Shown piece after piece: positions 5,444 through 13,990 of a DNA stretch of 14,816 nucleotides (its first letter is position 1; each line of letters opens with the position of its first letter). A model generated the notes under the pieces. The model searched no databases. It was not told the origin of the DNA and saw only the letters and a program-made list of their open reading frames with translations. Origin of the DNA: an uncultured bacterium (lineage in GTDB: Bacteria; Bacillota; Limnochordia; DTU080; JAAYLA01); assembly GCA_937983075.1 (NCBI GenBank), contig CALKAQ010000165.1, forward strand, positions 1-14,816. The letters run 5' to 3'. A program made the position numbers and the translations under genes.

Positions 5444-7477
5444 GTGGCACGTGAGGAAGTCGCAAACCTAAGCGCATTCATTTGGTCGATTGCGGAGATT
5501 TTGCGGGGTGAATACAAACAGTCCGAATACGGCAAGGTGATTCTGCCTTTTGTCGTAATGCGGCGCCTCGATTGCCTGTTGGAGCCGACAAAACAAGCGG
5601 TGTTGGAAGCGGCGGCCTCTCTGTCCGAGCACGTCGACGAGCAAGATCGGGACAGCCGCTTGTTCGCTGCATCGGGGGACAACATTCGGGTGTACAACAC
5701 CAGCCGGTTTACGTTCAAAACGTTGCAAAGGCAAGATCCACGCCGGCTTTTTGACCACTTGGTCAACTACATCAACGGCTTTTCGTCCACGGTGCGGGAT
5801 ATCTTCACGGACAAGTTCCGGTTTGTCGATCAACTGAAGCGACTGAACGATAACGCACTGCTGCGGCCGGTGTTCGACCGCTTTTGCGAAATTGACCTGC
5901 ATCCCGACCGGGTGTCGAACTACGAGATGGGGCTGCTTTTCGAGGAACTCATCCGCCGCTTCTCGGAGATTTCGCATGAGACTGCCGGAGAGCACTTTAC
6001 GCCGCGAGACGTCATTCGCCTCATCGTCGATTTGCTGTTGGCCAACGACGGCGAGAAGCTGTCACGTCCGGGTGTCACCGTGCGGGTGTACGATCCTGCG
6101 GCGGGTACCGGCGGGATGCTCACTATTACCGAAGCGGCGCTCAAAGAGCACAATCCGTCAATCCGGGTGGAGCTGTACGGCCAGGAGCTCAATCCCGAAT
6201 CGTACGCCATCTGCCAGTCCGACATGCTGGTGAAGGGGCACGACCCCGAGCGCATCGCCTTTGGCAATTCGCTGACCCACGACGCCCACGCGGGCGCCAC
6301 GTTTCATTACATGTTGACGAACCCGCCGTTCGGCGTCCATTGGGGAAAATACCGTGAAGCCATTGAGGCCGAGGCGAAGGAACGAGGCTTGGACGGCCGC
6401 TTCGGTGCGGGGCTGCCTCGGATTTCCGACGGCCAGCTGTTGTTTTTGCAGCACATGATCGCGAAAATGCAGGACGATGAGCAAGGCTCCCGCATCGGCA
6501 TTGTCATGAACGGATCGCCGCTTTTTGCGGGGGGTGCCGGCTCCGGCGAGAGCGAGATTCGGCGCTGGCTGTTGGAGAACGACTGGGTTGAGGCGATCAT
6601 CGCCTTGCCCACCGATCTGTTCTACAACACCGGGATCCAGACGTACATCTGGCTGTTGACCAACCGGAAGCCGCCGGAGCGAGCGGGCAAAGTACAGCTC
6701 ATTAACGCGTCCGGCGAACGTTTTTGGGAGCCGTTGCAGCGTTCCTTGGGCTCGAAACGGCGACAAATCCCGGCGAAAGCCCGAAAGGCAATCGTCCGCC
6801 TGTATGCACAAATGCGGCGTGCCCAAGACACTGACGGCAGCGACGATTGGAGCGAGTTTTCGAAGATACTCGACGTGAGCGAGTTCGGTTACCGGGAGAT
6901 CCGGGTGGAACGGCCGCTGCGCTTGAACTTCCAAGTGAGCGAGGAACGTTTGCAGCGCCTTGCGGCGGAGCGGGCTTTTGCCCAGTTGCCTGTCGATGAG
7001 CAGGAGGCCGTCGTCGCTGCTTTGCGTACGCTGCCCGACACATTGTTTACCAATCACCGTGCATTCGCCACAGCGCTGGACGCTGCGCTGCGGAGGGCCG
7101 GCCTTCATCTGCGGTCGCCGGTGCGGCGAGCGATCATGTCGGCGCTCGCCGAACGAGATGAAGACGCAGATCCGTGCATCGACGCACGGGGCAACCCCGA
7201 ACCGGACCCGGAGCTCCGTTTTTATGAACGTGTGCCGCTCAAGGAAGATTGGCGCGAGTATGTTGAGCGGGAAGTCAAGCCGTTTGTTCCGGACGCGTGG
7301 GTGGACGAATCGTACCGTGACGAGCGCGACGGCCAAGTCGGCCGCGTCGGTTATGAAATCAACTTCAATCGCTGCTTTGGCAAATATGTCCCGCCCCGGT
7401 CGTTGGATGAGATCAACGCCGAACTGCGGCAGCTGGAAGCGGAGATCGCCGAGCTGCTCAAGGAGGTAGCGGGGTGA
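5444..7477 (+). CDS. hsdM: Type I DNA methyltransferase subunit M (HsdM, N6-adenine)
   Basis: The 677-residue protein is the modification subunit of a type I system, transferring methyl from S-adenosylmethionine to adenine N6 in complex with HsdS. The N-terminal HsdM domain is clear (AFIWSIAEILRGEYKQSEYG, then ILPFVVMRRLD). The catalytic domain has the SAM-binding motif I DPAAGTGG (about 217-224) and the catalytic NPPFG (about 293-297). The long C-terminal region ends in FNRCFGKYVPPR-SLDEINAEL and a coiled coil, typical of the roughly 680-residue subtype. GTG 5444 is chosen by comparison with family N-termini, which begin a few residues before FIWS. GTG 5330, with AAGGA nine bases upstream, is a real alternative and would add 38 residues. 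The stop overlaps the start of hsdS by three bases, so the two are coupled. Confidence 0.93.
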   Translation: MAREEVANLSAFIWSIAEILRGEYKQSEYGKVILPFVVMRRLDCLLEPTKQAVLEAAASLSEHVDEQDRDSRLFAASGDNIRVYNTSRFTFKTLQRQDPRRLFDHLVNYINGFSSTVRDIFTDKFRFVDQLKRLNDNALLRPVFDRFCEIDLHPDRVSNYEMGLLFEELIRRFSEISHETAGEHFTPRDVIRLIVDLLLANDGEKLSRPGVTVRVYDPAAGTGGMLTITEAALKEHNPSIRVELYGQELNPESYAICQSDMLVKGHDPERIAFGNSLTHDAHAGATFHYMLTNPPFGVHWGKYREAIEAEAKERGLDGRFGAGLPRISDGQLLFLQHMIAKMQDDEQGSRIGIVMNGSPLFAGGAGSGESEIRRWLLENDWVEAIIALPTDLFYNTGIQTYIWLLTNRKPPERAGKVQLINASGERFWEPLQRSLGSKRRQIPAKARKAIVRLYAQMRRAQDTDGSDDWSEFSKILDVSEFGYREIRVERPLRLNFQVSEERLQRLAAERAFAQLPVDEQEAVVAALRTLPDTLFTNHRAFATALDAALRRAGLHLRSPVRRAIMSALAERDEDADPCIDARGNPEPDPELRFYERVPLKEDWREYVEREVKPFVPDAWVDESYRDERDGQVGRVGYEINFNRCFGKYVPPRSLDEINAELRQLEAEIAELLKEVAG

Positions 7478-8802
7478 TCTACCAAGGAGCCGGCGTCCCG
7501 GAACATTGGACGCCTACGAGGCTGCGCTTTGGTTTTGCCGACGTGCGCATCGGCACCTGGGGCAGCGAGCCAGGCACTGACGAAACGGATGTCATATGCG
7601 TTCGTGTCGCCGATTTCGACTGGGAACGCCTTCGCATTCGACTCGATCAGCCTACCATCCGCTCGATTTCCAAACAGGACTTTCAACGGCTCCGGTTGGC
7701 TCCCGGCGACATTCTGATGGAAAAATCCGGAGGGGGCGAGAAAACGCCGGTCGGCCGGGTGGTCATGTTTGACGGCGGCGTTGAAGCCGTGACGTCCAAT
7801 TTTGTCGCCAGACTGCGTCCAGCCCGGCACGTGTTCCCCCGGTTCATGCTCTATCTCCTGGCCGCCTTGTACTACACTGGGTATTCGCACCAGTTCATCA
7901 AGCAAAACATCGGGATTCAAAACTTCGATGACGCAGCATTTCTCGACACCCGAATCTACCTTCCGGATCGGGCTGCACAGCAGCGCATCGCCGATTTCCT
8001 CGACCGGGAGACGTCCGCCATTGAGCGAGTGATCGAGAAAAAGAGACGATTGATCGATCTGTTGACCGAGAAGCGGCAAGCATTGATCGCACGGTGGATC
8101 CCGCCTCCTGACCTTGCGCGTAAGGGATTGCGGCTGAAACATAAGCTGGTGTTGAACGACGGCGGCGTTTGGGGCGGAGAGCCGGACGGGGAGCATGACC
8201 GAATCGTACTTCGGTCCACTGATCAGACGTTGGAAGGCGGCTGGCGCATCTCGAATCCGGCCATCCGGTCGATCCCACCGCTGGAAGCTTCTCGCCGTCG
8301 TTTGGCGGTGGGCGACATCTTGATCACCAAGTCGAGTGGAAGCGCGCTGCACATTGGCAAAGCGAGTTTGGTCGATGCGGACGTAGCCGCGCTCGACGCC
8401 GTTTTCTCCAATTTCAATCAGCGCATACGCTTCAAGCGTTCCGAGGAGCCCCGTTTTTACTGGTACTATCTCAACGGTCCCATTGCACGTTGGCACTACC
8501 GGAGGCATGCGAATGCCACGTCGGGACTGGGCAATTTGAATGCTGAGATCATCGGTGAGCTGCCGATCCCTGATCTCGACATGCATCGGCAGAAGGAAAT
8601 CGCTGACAAACTGGATGAAGAAGCAGCACGAATCGATGCGGCCCGGGAGAAAATCCGACAGACGGTAAACAAGCTGCGAGAACTTCGTTCGGCCCTCATT
8701 GTTGCGGCTGTCACCGGGCAAATCGCTGCCGGCACCTGGGAGCGGCGCTGCGGGTTCGAGCGGCGTATGGATGAAACGGAAGCGTTGAGGCTTGAGGGGT
8801 AG
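7474..8802 (+). CDS. hsdS: Type I DNA methyltransferase specificity subunit (HsdS)
   Basis: The 442-residue protein is the sequence-recognition subunit. It has the usual two-fold layout: target-recognition domain 1 (about 1-160); a central conserved helix (about 165-207, AAQQRIADFLDRETSAIERVIEKK); target-recognition domain 2 (about 213-370); and a distal conserved helix (about 375-425, MHRQKEIADKLDEEAARID). Each target domain should read one half of a bipartite site, so both halves appear intact; the target sequence cannot be read off. The start is GTG 7474, overlapping the hsdM stop (GTGA), with AAGGAGG seven bases upstream inside hsdM. No hsdR follows: 157 bp downstream the opposing manB gene ends. 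The R subunit is therefore either elsewhere or absent. Confidence 0.93.
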   Translation: MIYQGAGVPEHWTPTRLRFGFADVRIGTWGSEPGTDETDVICVRVADFDWERLRIRLDQPTIRSISKQDFQRLRLAPGDILMEKSGGGEKTPVGRVVMFDGGVEAVTSNFVARLRPARHVFPRFMLYLLAALYYTGYSHQFIKQNIGIQNFDDAAFLDTRIYLPDRAAQQRIADFLDRETSAIERVIEKKRRLIDLLTEKRQALIARWIPPPDLARKGLRLKHKLVLNDGGVWGGEPDGEHDRIVLRSTDQTLEGGWRISNPAIRSIPPLEASRRRLAVGDILITKSSGSALHIGKASLVDADVAALDAVFSNFNQRIRFKRSEEPRFYWYYLNGPIARWHYRRHANATSGLGNLNAEIIGELPIPDLDMHRQKEIADKLDEEAARIDAAREKIRQTVNKLRELRSALIVAAVTGQIAAGTWERRCGFERRMDETEALRLEG

Positions 8803-8858
8803 GAGATGCATTATCGCGCAGGCGGAGGTCACCGGCCGGTTCGGCGGCACGGACCAGG

Positions 8859-8897
8859 CGCCTCGTCCAGCTCCACCGGAAGGAGCCCGACGAGGCG
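8859..8897. terminator. Strong bipartite hairpin between hsdS and manB
   Basis: CGCCTCGTC (8859-8867) pairs perfectly with GACGAGGCG (8889-8897). Inside a 2x2 internal loop, GCTCC (8870-8874) pairs with GGAGC (8882-8886) around a 7-base loop. It lies between the converging hsdMS and mannose operons. Like the hairpin at 4715-4755 it has a 9-bp outer stem, a 5-bp inner stem and a 7-base loop, and lacks a T-run on either side. A bidirectional terminator is likely but not certain. Confidence 0.6.
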
Positions 8898-8959
8898 ACC
8901 GTCAACCGATCCGCCGAAAAGCTTGTGCCTGGCCTGCGGCACGCACCATGATTGCCTGG

Positions 8960-10336
8960 TTATCGAGTGGCCGCCATGCGGTCGATGAGCTCCAAGATTT
9001 CCTGCGTCTTCTCTGCGAGCAGGGCGCGGTCGCCCCGGGTCTCGACGTTGAGGCGAAGCAGAGGCTCGGTGTTGGACATCCGCACGTTGAACCGCCACGT
9101 CGGGAACTCCATGCTGATGCCGTCGATGTAATCGATCTTCGCCGCATCCTGGCGGTACGTTTCTTCGATGCGGGCGAGAGCCGCTTGGGCGTCGTCGACT
9201 TTGCGGTTGATTTCCCCGCTGACGGGGTAGCGTTCCGCGGATGCGGCAATGAGCTCGGAAAGGCGCTTGCCTTCCCGCGACAGGATGTCCGCGACGAGCA
9301 GCCACGGAATCATCCCGCTGTCGCAGTATCCAAACGACTTGAAATAGTGATGCGCCGACATTTCGCCACCGTAGACGGCGTCTTCCGCACGCATGGTTTC
9401 TTTGATCAGAGCGTGGCCCGTCTTCGAGCAGATCGGCACGCCGCCCATTGCGGAGACGATGTCGACGGTGTTCCAGACCAGGCGTGGATCGTGGACGATC
9501 TTGGCCCCGGGATGCCGTCGGAGCATGGCACGGGCGAGCAGACCGACGATGTAGTAGCCTTCGATGAACTCCCCGCGCTCGTCGAAGAAGAAGCAGCGGT
9601 CGAAGTCGCCATCCCAGGCGATGCCGAAGTCGGCATTTTGCTCAATGACGAACTCCGTCGTCGCCGAACGGTTCTCCGGCAGCAACGGGTTGGGGACGCC
9701 GTTGGGAAAACTGCCGTCCGGCTCTTCGTATTTCATCACCAAACGGCACGGAATCCGCTCGGCGATGCGCTTCAGAATCGGGCCGGCACAGCCGTTGCCC
9801 GGGTTGCAGGCGATGGTAAAGGGTTTAAGCTCTTCAGGATGGATATAGCTCATCAGGTGATCGATGTAGGCGTCGGTGATGTCGAACGGGCGTGTCGTCC
9901 CCTTGGCTGCCGACGTCGCAAAGCGTTCGGTGCGAGCCAGCTCCTCAATGGCGTCAAGACCGCTCTGGCCGCTGATCGGAATCGCCTGCTCCCGGACGAA
10001 CTTCATGCCGTTGTACTCGGCCGGGTTGTGGCTCGCCGTCACCATGATGCCGCCGTCCAGACCGAGATGGAAGGTGGCGAAATAGATTTGCTCCGTACCG
10101 CACAGGCCGATGTCGAGCACGTCCACACCGCCGTCGTTGAGCCCCCGGGCCAATGCCGCCGCCAGGGCCTCGCTCGAGGGGCGAACGTCCCGGCCGACGG
10201 CCACTTTTTGCGGATGGATCACCTCGGCGTACGCCCGCCCGATGCGGTAAGCCAGATCTTCGTTGAGCTCATCGGGGACGATTCCCCGCACGTCATACGC
10301 TTTAAACGACGGCAGCCGTACCGCTGCTGTGGGCAT
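8960..10336 (-). CDS. manB: Phosphomannomutase / phosphoglucomutase (ManB/CpsG type)
   Basis: The 458-residue cytoplasmic enzyme interconverts mannose-6-phosphate and mannose-1-phosphate (many members also act on glucose phosphates). All four signature loops of the alpha-D-phosphohexomutase family are present: TASHNP (100-105) with the phosphoserine S102, the metal loop DGDFDR (242-247), the sugar-specificity loop GEMSAHHYF (324-332) and the phosphate-binding RMSNTEP (419-425). The length equals the usual PMM/PGM length of about 455. ATG 10336 has AGGTGG seven bases upstream and overlaps the end of manC by 35 bp. It is the last gene of the mannose operon and feeds ManC with mannose-1-phosphate. 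Specificity for mannose is supported by the manC neighbour. Confidence 0.93.
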   Translation of the reverse strand: MPTAAVRLPSFKAYDVRGIVPDELNEDLAYRIGRAYAEVIHPQKVAVGRDVRPSSEALAAALARGLNDGGVDVLDIGLCGTEQIYFATFHLGLDGGIMVTASHNPAEYNGMKFVREQAIPISGQSGLDAIEELARTERFATSAAKGTTRPFDITDAYIDHLMSYIHPEELKPFTIACNPGNGCAGPILKRIAERIPCRLVMKYEEPDGSFPNGVPNPLLPENRSATTEFVIEQNADFGIAWDGDFDRCFFFDERGEFIEGYYIVGLLARAMLRRHPGAKIVHDPRLVWNTVDIVSAMGGVPICSKTGHALIKETMRAEDAVYGGEMSAHHYFKSFGYCDSGMIPWLLVADILSREGKRLSELIAASAERYPVSGEINRKVDDAQAALARIEETYRQDAAKIDYIDGISMEFPTWRFNVRMSNTEPLLRLNVETRGDRALLAEKTQEILELIDRMAATR

Positions 10337-11477
10337 CCTCGATCCACCTGCCTTTCCGCTGGACTTCTTGTGCGTTGATCCGTTCGACGATCTTTTTGAT
10401 TTCCTCGGCCTTCTCCTTATGTGCCACCAACGTGCGCGAGCCGGCCCGGACGATGACGAGGTCGTCCACGCCAACTAGGGCTACCTGTTCTTTTTCATCG
10501 GCGCAGTAGACGATGTTGCCTCGAGCGTCCCAGCCGAATACTTCGCCGCGGACCGCGTTAGTGGCCGCATCGTGCTGCAGGAAGTCGGAGAGGGCCGTCC
10601 ATCCGCCGACGTCGCTCCAGCTGAAGGGGGCTTTGATCATACCGACGCGTTCCGCCTTTTCCATGACGCCGAAGTCGATCGAAATCTTCGGCACGCGGGG
10701 AAAGACGGCCCGCAGGCGGCGGTTCCATGCGGGTGTGCCCCACTCGTCGCCCAAGGGGAAAAGGAGCCGGGCGTGATCGGGCAGATGCGTTTCGATCTCA
10801 CGGGCGATCGTATCGACGGTCCACACGAACATCCCGCTGTTCCAGTAAAAACGTCCCGAAGCGACGTATTGCTTCGCCACGGTGAGCGACGGCTTTTCCC
10901 TGAAGCGGAGGACTCGATAGCGCTCGATCGGCTGCGCGTCCGGGTCGTCTGACGGACGTTCACATGCCAGCCGTTCGCCGGCTTCGAGGTAGCCATATCC
11001 CGTCGCGGGGTACGTCGGCGGCACGCCGAAGGTGTACAGCGCCTCTTCGGCCCGGGCAGCCTGAATCGCCGCCGAGACGGCCGCTTCGAACGCTTCGACC
11101 GGCTCGATCACGTGGTCGGCGGGAAGCACGAGCATCGTCGGGTTGCCAAACCGGGCCCGGCAAATTGCCGTCGCCAGAGCGATGGCGGCTGCCGTATCAC
11201 GTCCAGCCGGTTCACCGATCACGTTCGCCCGGGGGATTTCCGGAAGCTGCTCCTGAACGAGCGAGACGAAGCGTTCACCGGTCAACACCAGCACGCGTTC
11301 GGGCGAAACGAGGCGCCGCAAGCGATCGAACGTGTGCTGGAGCATCGTGCGCTCGCCAAAGAGCCGCAAGAACTGCTTCGGTCGATGTGGTGTGCTCAGT
11401 GGCCAGAAGCGTGTCCCGCTGCCACCGGCAATGATGACAGCGACGGTATCAGACAGTGCGTTTTGCCAAGACGGCAT
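10302..11477 (-). CDS. manC: Mannose-1-phosphate guanylyltransferase (GDP-mannose synthesis)
   Basis: The 391-residue nucleotidyltransferase makes GDP-mannose from mannose-1-phosphate and GTP in the cytoplasm. The pyrophosphorylase signature GGSGTRFWPLS (18-28) with PKQF (33-36), PADHVI (119-124), GYGYLEAGE and the FREKP element (192-196) are all present, along with WNSGMFVW and WSDVGGW. It lacks the C-terminal phosphomannose-isomerase domain of bifunctional enzymes and matches the single-function form with a somewhat longer tail. ATG 11477 has GGGAGGTG six bases upstream; the frame is open further upstream, but that part lies inside the glycosyltransferase gene and does not resemble the family. 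It overlaps the preceding gene by 29 bp and manB by 35 bp, which suggests coupled translation. Confidence 0.93.
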   Translation of the reverse strand: MPSWQNALSDTVAVIIAGGSGTRFWPLSTPHRPKQFLRLFGERTMLQHTFDRLRRLVSPERVLVLTGERFVSLVQEQLPEIPRANVIGEPAGRDTAAAIALATAICRARFGNPTMLVLPADHVIEPVEAFEAAVSAAIQAARAEEALYTFGVPPTYPATGYGYLEAGERLACERPSDDPDAQPIERYRVLRFREKPSLTVAKQYVASGRFYWNSGMFVWTVDTIAREIETHLPDHARLLFPLGDEWGTPAWNRRLRAVFPRVPKISIDFGVMEKAERVGMIKAPFSWSDVGGWTALSDFLQHDAATNAVRGEVFGWDARGNIVYCADEKEQVALVGVDDLVIVRAGSRTLVAHKEKAEEIKKIVERINAQEVQRKGRWIEDAHSSGTAAVV

Positions 11478-13812
11478 CGACTTCACCTCCCGAGACCGCT
11501 CCGTTGCTGTGCGTCGTTTGTCGGCTGATTCCGTTGACCGTGCTTTCGTGCATCTCAGGAGAAACGCGGCGACGAATGCGAGCGAGTGCGAGCAAGAAAC
11601 AGACGACCGATTCCGCCCCCTGGTTTTGGCTGACGCCGTGTGCATCGAGTCCGTCGGCGACTGCACCGGTGCTTTCCTCGTAAAGGGATGCCGCTAGCCT
11701 GTTGTGACCCAAAAACCAGGCAAAGGCCGCTTTGGCAAAGCGGAGGTAGCGGGGCTCTCCGGTCAGCCGATAGGCCGTGTCGCACGCTTCCACCAGGTAA
11801 CCGGCATCGATCGGCTGCTGGCCGAAAAGCGCCGGAGTCTTGCCGCGCTCCATCCACCCTTGATTGCCGATCAAGTCGAAATACTCCCCGTTCCAGCAAA
11901 GATCGACGAGGAAGTCCAACGCAGCGAGCCCCACGCGCTTGAAGCGTTCTTCGCCCGTCATCTCGTAGGCCAAAAGGAGCGCTTCGCACATTTTGGCGTT
12001 GCCGTAGGTGACCCGATCTTCGAACCATTGCCAGTCCGGCGCGGATTGTGCGTCGTACAGGTCGCAGAGCTTCGCTGCCAAATCGTGCAGGAGTTCGCGG
12101 TATTCGGCGTTGTCCGGTTGGCTGCGCAGCGCCGCGGCGAGTCCGCAGATCGTGTAAGCCCAGGCGCGTGGGGCGCGCAGGGTACGGGCCGGCTTCAAGG
12201 CGCGCTGCAGCATCTCTTGGGCGAGTGCACCGACACCTTCCTGCGCTTTGCGGCGGACAACGTGGCCGAGGCCCCAGATAACCCTTCCGAGCGTATCCTC
12301 GCTGCCGCGCTCATCGCGAAAGGTGCGGTCGAGGTTCATGAAGTTGTGGAAGTGGCCGTCGGCGGTTTGGGCGTACTGCAGGAAGCTCATGTAACGGGTG
12401 ATCAAGGGATCGACCTCATCCTCCGGCACTTGGCCTTCCAGTTCGAGCAAAGCCGCCAGGGCCCGTCCCGCATCATCCGAGCTGTATCCGTAGCGACGGT
12501 CCGGCACACCGAACTTGGCGTGCTGGATCAAGCCGTTGTCGTCGGTGAGCCCTTTCAGATGATCCAGTTTCACTTCGGGCAGGTGGAAAAACGCCGGTTC
12601 GCTGGACGTGCCGTTGCGGTTGACCGTGGCGTCGAACCGCCCTGCGTCGTCGTTTCGTGGCACGCGGGGCGCTTGGATCACCCGGTCAAACAAGGCGGCA
12701 TACGCTTTGCCGACCTCCGGCCACAGCATTTGACGGCCAAAGTCATAAGCCGCCCGGCGCACAGCATCCATGCGAACGGGATCGTCGATGAGTGAAAGGA
12801 TGGCTTGGGAAAGCGCCTGAGGATCTCTAAACGGCACCAGGACGCCCCGACCGTCGGCAAGCAGTTCTTCCGCATACCAGTAGGGCGTCGAAATGATGGC
12901 TTTGCCCGCTGCCAGCGCGTACGAGAGCGTACCGCTGACCACTTGCTCGCGGTGCAAATAGGGTGTGATGTAGAGGTCGCTGGCGGAGATATATGTCAGC
13001 AAGGTATCCAGTTCAACGAATTGATCGATGAACCGGACGTTGTCTTGGAGTGCGAGTTCCTTCACCCGTTGTTGCAGTGCTTCTCGGTAGCGCTCGCCTG
13101 CGCGCTTTTTGACCTCGGGATGCGTTGCACCAAGGATGACGTACAGGAGATCCGGACGTTTGGCGACGACCGGCGGCAGCGCCTCGATGACGGTTTCAAT
13201 ACCTTTGTTTTCGCTGAGCAGACCAAACGTCAAAACGACGAAACGCCCTTCGAATCCCAAACGGCGCTTGTCTGCTTCACTTTCCGCCGGTGACACGTCG
13301 GGTACACCGTGGTAGATGAGCGCAATTTTCTCTTCGGGGACGCCGTAGCGGTCGACGAGGATATTTTGTGCGACTCGGCTCATCACGACGAGGACATCGG
13401 AGCATCGGATGAGCTCTTGGGTTGCTTGTTTGTATTCGGGGGCGGGATCTTTCAATACCGTGTGCAATGTGGTGACAACGGGTTTGCGAACGTTGCGCAG
13501 CAGTTCAAAGAGATGAGCGCCTGCTGGTCCGCCGAAAATTCCGAATTCATGCTGGATGCTGACGACATCGGCGGAAGAATGATTGATCCATTCGGCTGCT
13601 CGGTGGTAGTCTTCGATGTGATCGCGACGGATTTCAAATTGTACCTCGGCAGGGTAGTCGTAAGTTTCGTTGGCGGCGTTGAGTGCGACAATGCGTGTAG
13701 TGCCTTGTGTGGCTCCGTGGCACGCCTGTGACAGATCGCGGGTGAATGTTGCAATGCCACAGCGGCGCGGGGGATACGTACCTACATAAATCACGTCGAG
13801 GGGGTGAGCCAT
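11449..13812 (-). CDS. GT4 glycosyltransferase fused to an alpha/alpha-toroid-like domain
   Basis: The 787-residue two-domain protein heads the mannose operon. Residues about 5-380 are a GT-B fold family-4 glycosyltransferase: N-terminal PPRRCGIATFT, then FGLLSENKGIE (196-206), and the donor-binding region HREQVVSGTLSYALAAGKAII (288-307). In the E-x7-E position of that region E289 is kept but the second Glu is Ser297. After a low-complexity linker (about 381-408), residues about 410-745 form a helical domain with repeated elements such as YGYSSDDAGRAL, WAYTICGLAAAL, WQWFEDRVTYGNAKMCEALL, FGQQPIDAGYLVEACDTAYRLTG and NQGAESVVCFLLAL. It resembles the (alpha/alpha)6 toroids of glycoside hydrolases or epimerases. 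GDP-mannose from the next two genes is the likely donor (inference). ATG 13812 has GGAGGTG eight bases upstream. The acceptor and product are unknown. Confidence 0.88.
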   Translation of the reverse strand: MAHPLDVIYVGTYPPRRCGIATFTRDLSQACHGATQGTTRIVALNAANETYDYPAEVQFEIRRDHIEDYHRAAEWINHSSADVVSIQHEFGIFGGPAGAHLFELLRNVRKPVVTTLHTVLKDPAPEYKQATQELIRCSDVLVVMSRVAQNILVDRYGVPEEKIALIYHGVPDVSPAESEADKRRLGFEGRFVVLTFGLLSENKGIETVIEALPPVVAKRPDLLYVILGATHPEVKKRAGERYREALQQRVKELALQDNVRFIDQFVELDTLLTYISASDLYITPYLHREQVVSGTLSYALAAGKAIISTPYWYAEELLADGRGVLVPFRDPQALSQAILSLIDDPVRMDAVRRAAYDFGRQMLWPEVGKAYAALFDRVIQAPRVPRNDDAGRFDATVNRNGTSSEPAFFHLPEVKLDHLKGLTDDNGLIQHAKFGVPDRRYGYSSDDAGRALAALLELEGQVPEDEVDPLITRYMSFLQYAQTADGHFHNFMNLDRTFRDERGSEDTLGRVIWGLGHVVRRKAQEGVGALAQEMLQRALKPARTLRAPRAWAYTICGLAAALRSQPDNAEYRELLHDLAAKLCDLYDAQSAPDWQWFEDRVTYGNAKMCEALLLAYEMTGEERFKRVGLAALDFLVDLCWNGEYFDLIGNQGWMERGKTPALFGQQPIDAGYLVEACDTAYRLTGEPRYLRFAKAAFAWFLGHNRLAASLYEESTGAVADGLDAHGVSQNQGAESVVCFLLALARIRRRVSPEMHESTVNGISRQTTHSNGAVSGGEVDAVLAKRTV

Positions 13813-13852
13813 GAGTTAATCACCTCCACATGATCGGCACCGGAATTGAATT

Positions 13853-13890
13853 TTGCCGCTTGCAAGCGACTGTGCTCTTGCTTGCGGCAA
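13853..13890 (-). promoter_or_regulatory. Leader hairpin in the glycosyltransferase operon 5' UTR
   Basis: In the roughly 205-nt leader between the predicted start of transcription and ATG 13812, TTGCCGC (13853-13859) pairs with GCGGCAA (13884-13890). GCAAG (13862-13866) pairs with CTTGC (13877-13881) inside a symmetric 2x2 loop. No T-run follows on the minus strand, so it is not an obvious attenuator. It lies about 25 nt upstream of the ribosome-binding site. A role in mRNA stability or translation is possible; no known riboswitch is recognised. Confidence 0.45.
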
Positions 13891-13990
13891 TGCCCAGCAA
13901 CCCTCATGGGACACCGCTCAACATGAAGTAGGAATACGGACCGCACGGATGGGAGTTTTCAAAGCTCAAGCTCCCTGATTGGAAGCCACG

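Noticed and set aside
6158..8850. Long minus-strand open frames (392 and 499 residues) opposite hsdM and hsdS
   Set aside because: They are antisense shadows of well-supported genes, with no recognisable motifs and no good ribosome-binding sites.
8803..8958. Possible remnant of an hsdR gene after hsdS
   Set aside because: Translation in all frames of this short gap gives no HsdR-like motif; it is mostly the convergent hairpin.
8792..10378. 528-residue open frame on the plus strand
   Set aside because: It lies antisense to manB, whose motifs are complete; the frame is open because of GC-rich codon bias and shows no domain.
11704..12795. 363-residue plus-strand open frame
   Set aside because: It is antisense to the toroid-like domain of the glycosyltransferase gene and has no domain of its own.
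13790..13910. Small leader ORF starting MRVAGHCRKQ on the minus strand
   Set aside because: It has no Shine-Dalgarno and overlaps the glycosyltransferase start out of frame, so coding is unsupported.
13855..13925. SAM-I riboswitch-like string (GCAACC near paired segments) on the plus strand
   Set aside because: The other conserved blocks are missing or out of order and no plus-strand gene follows.
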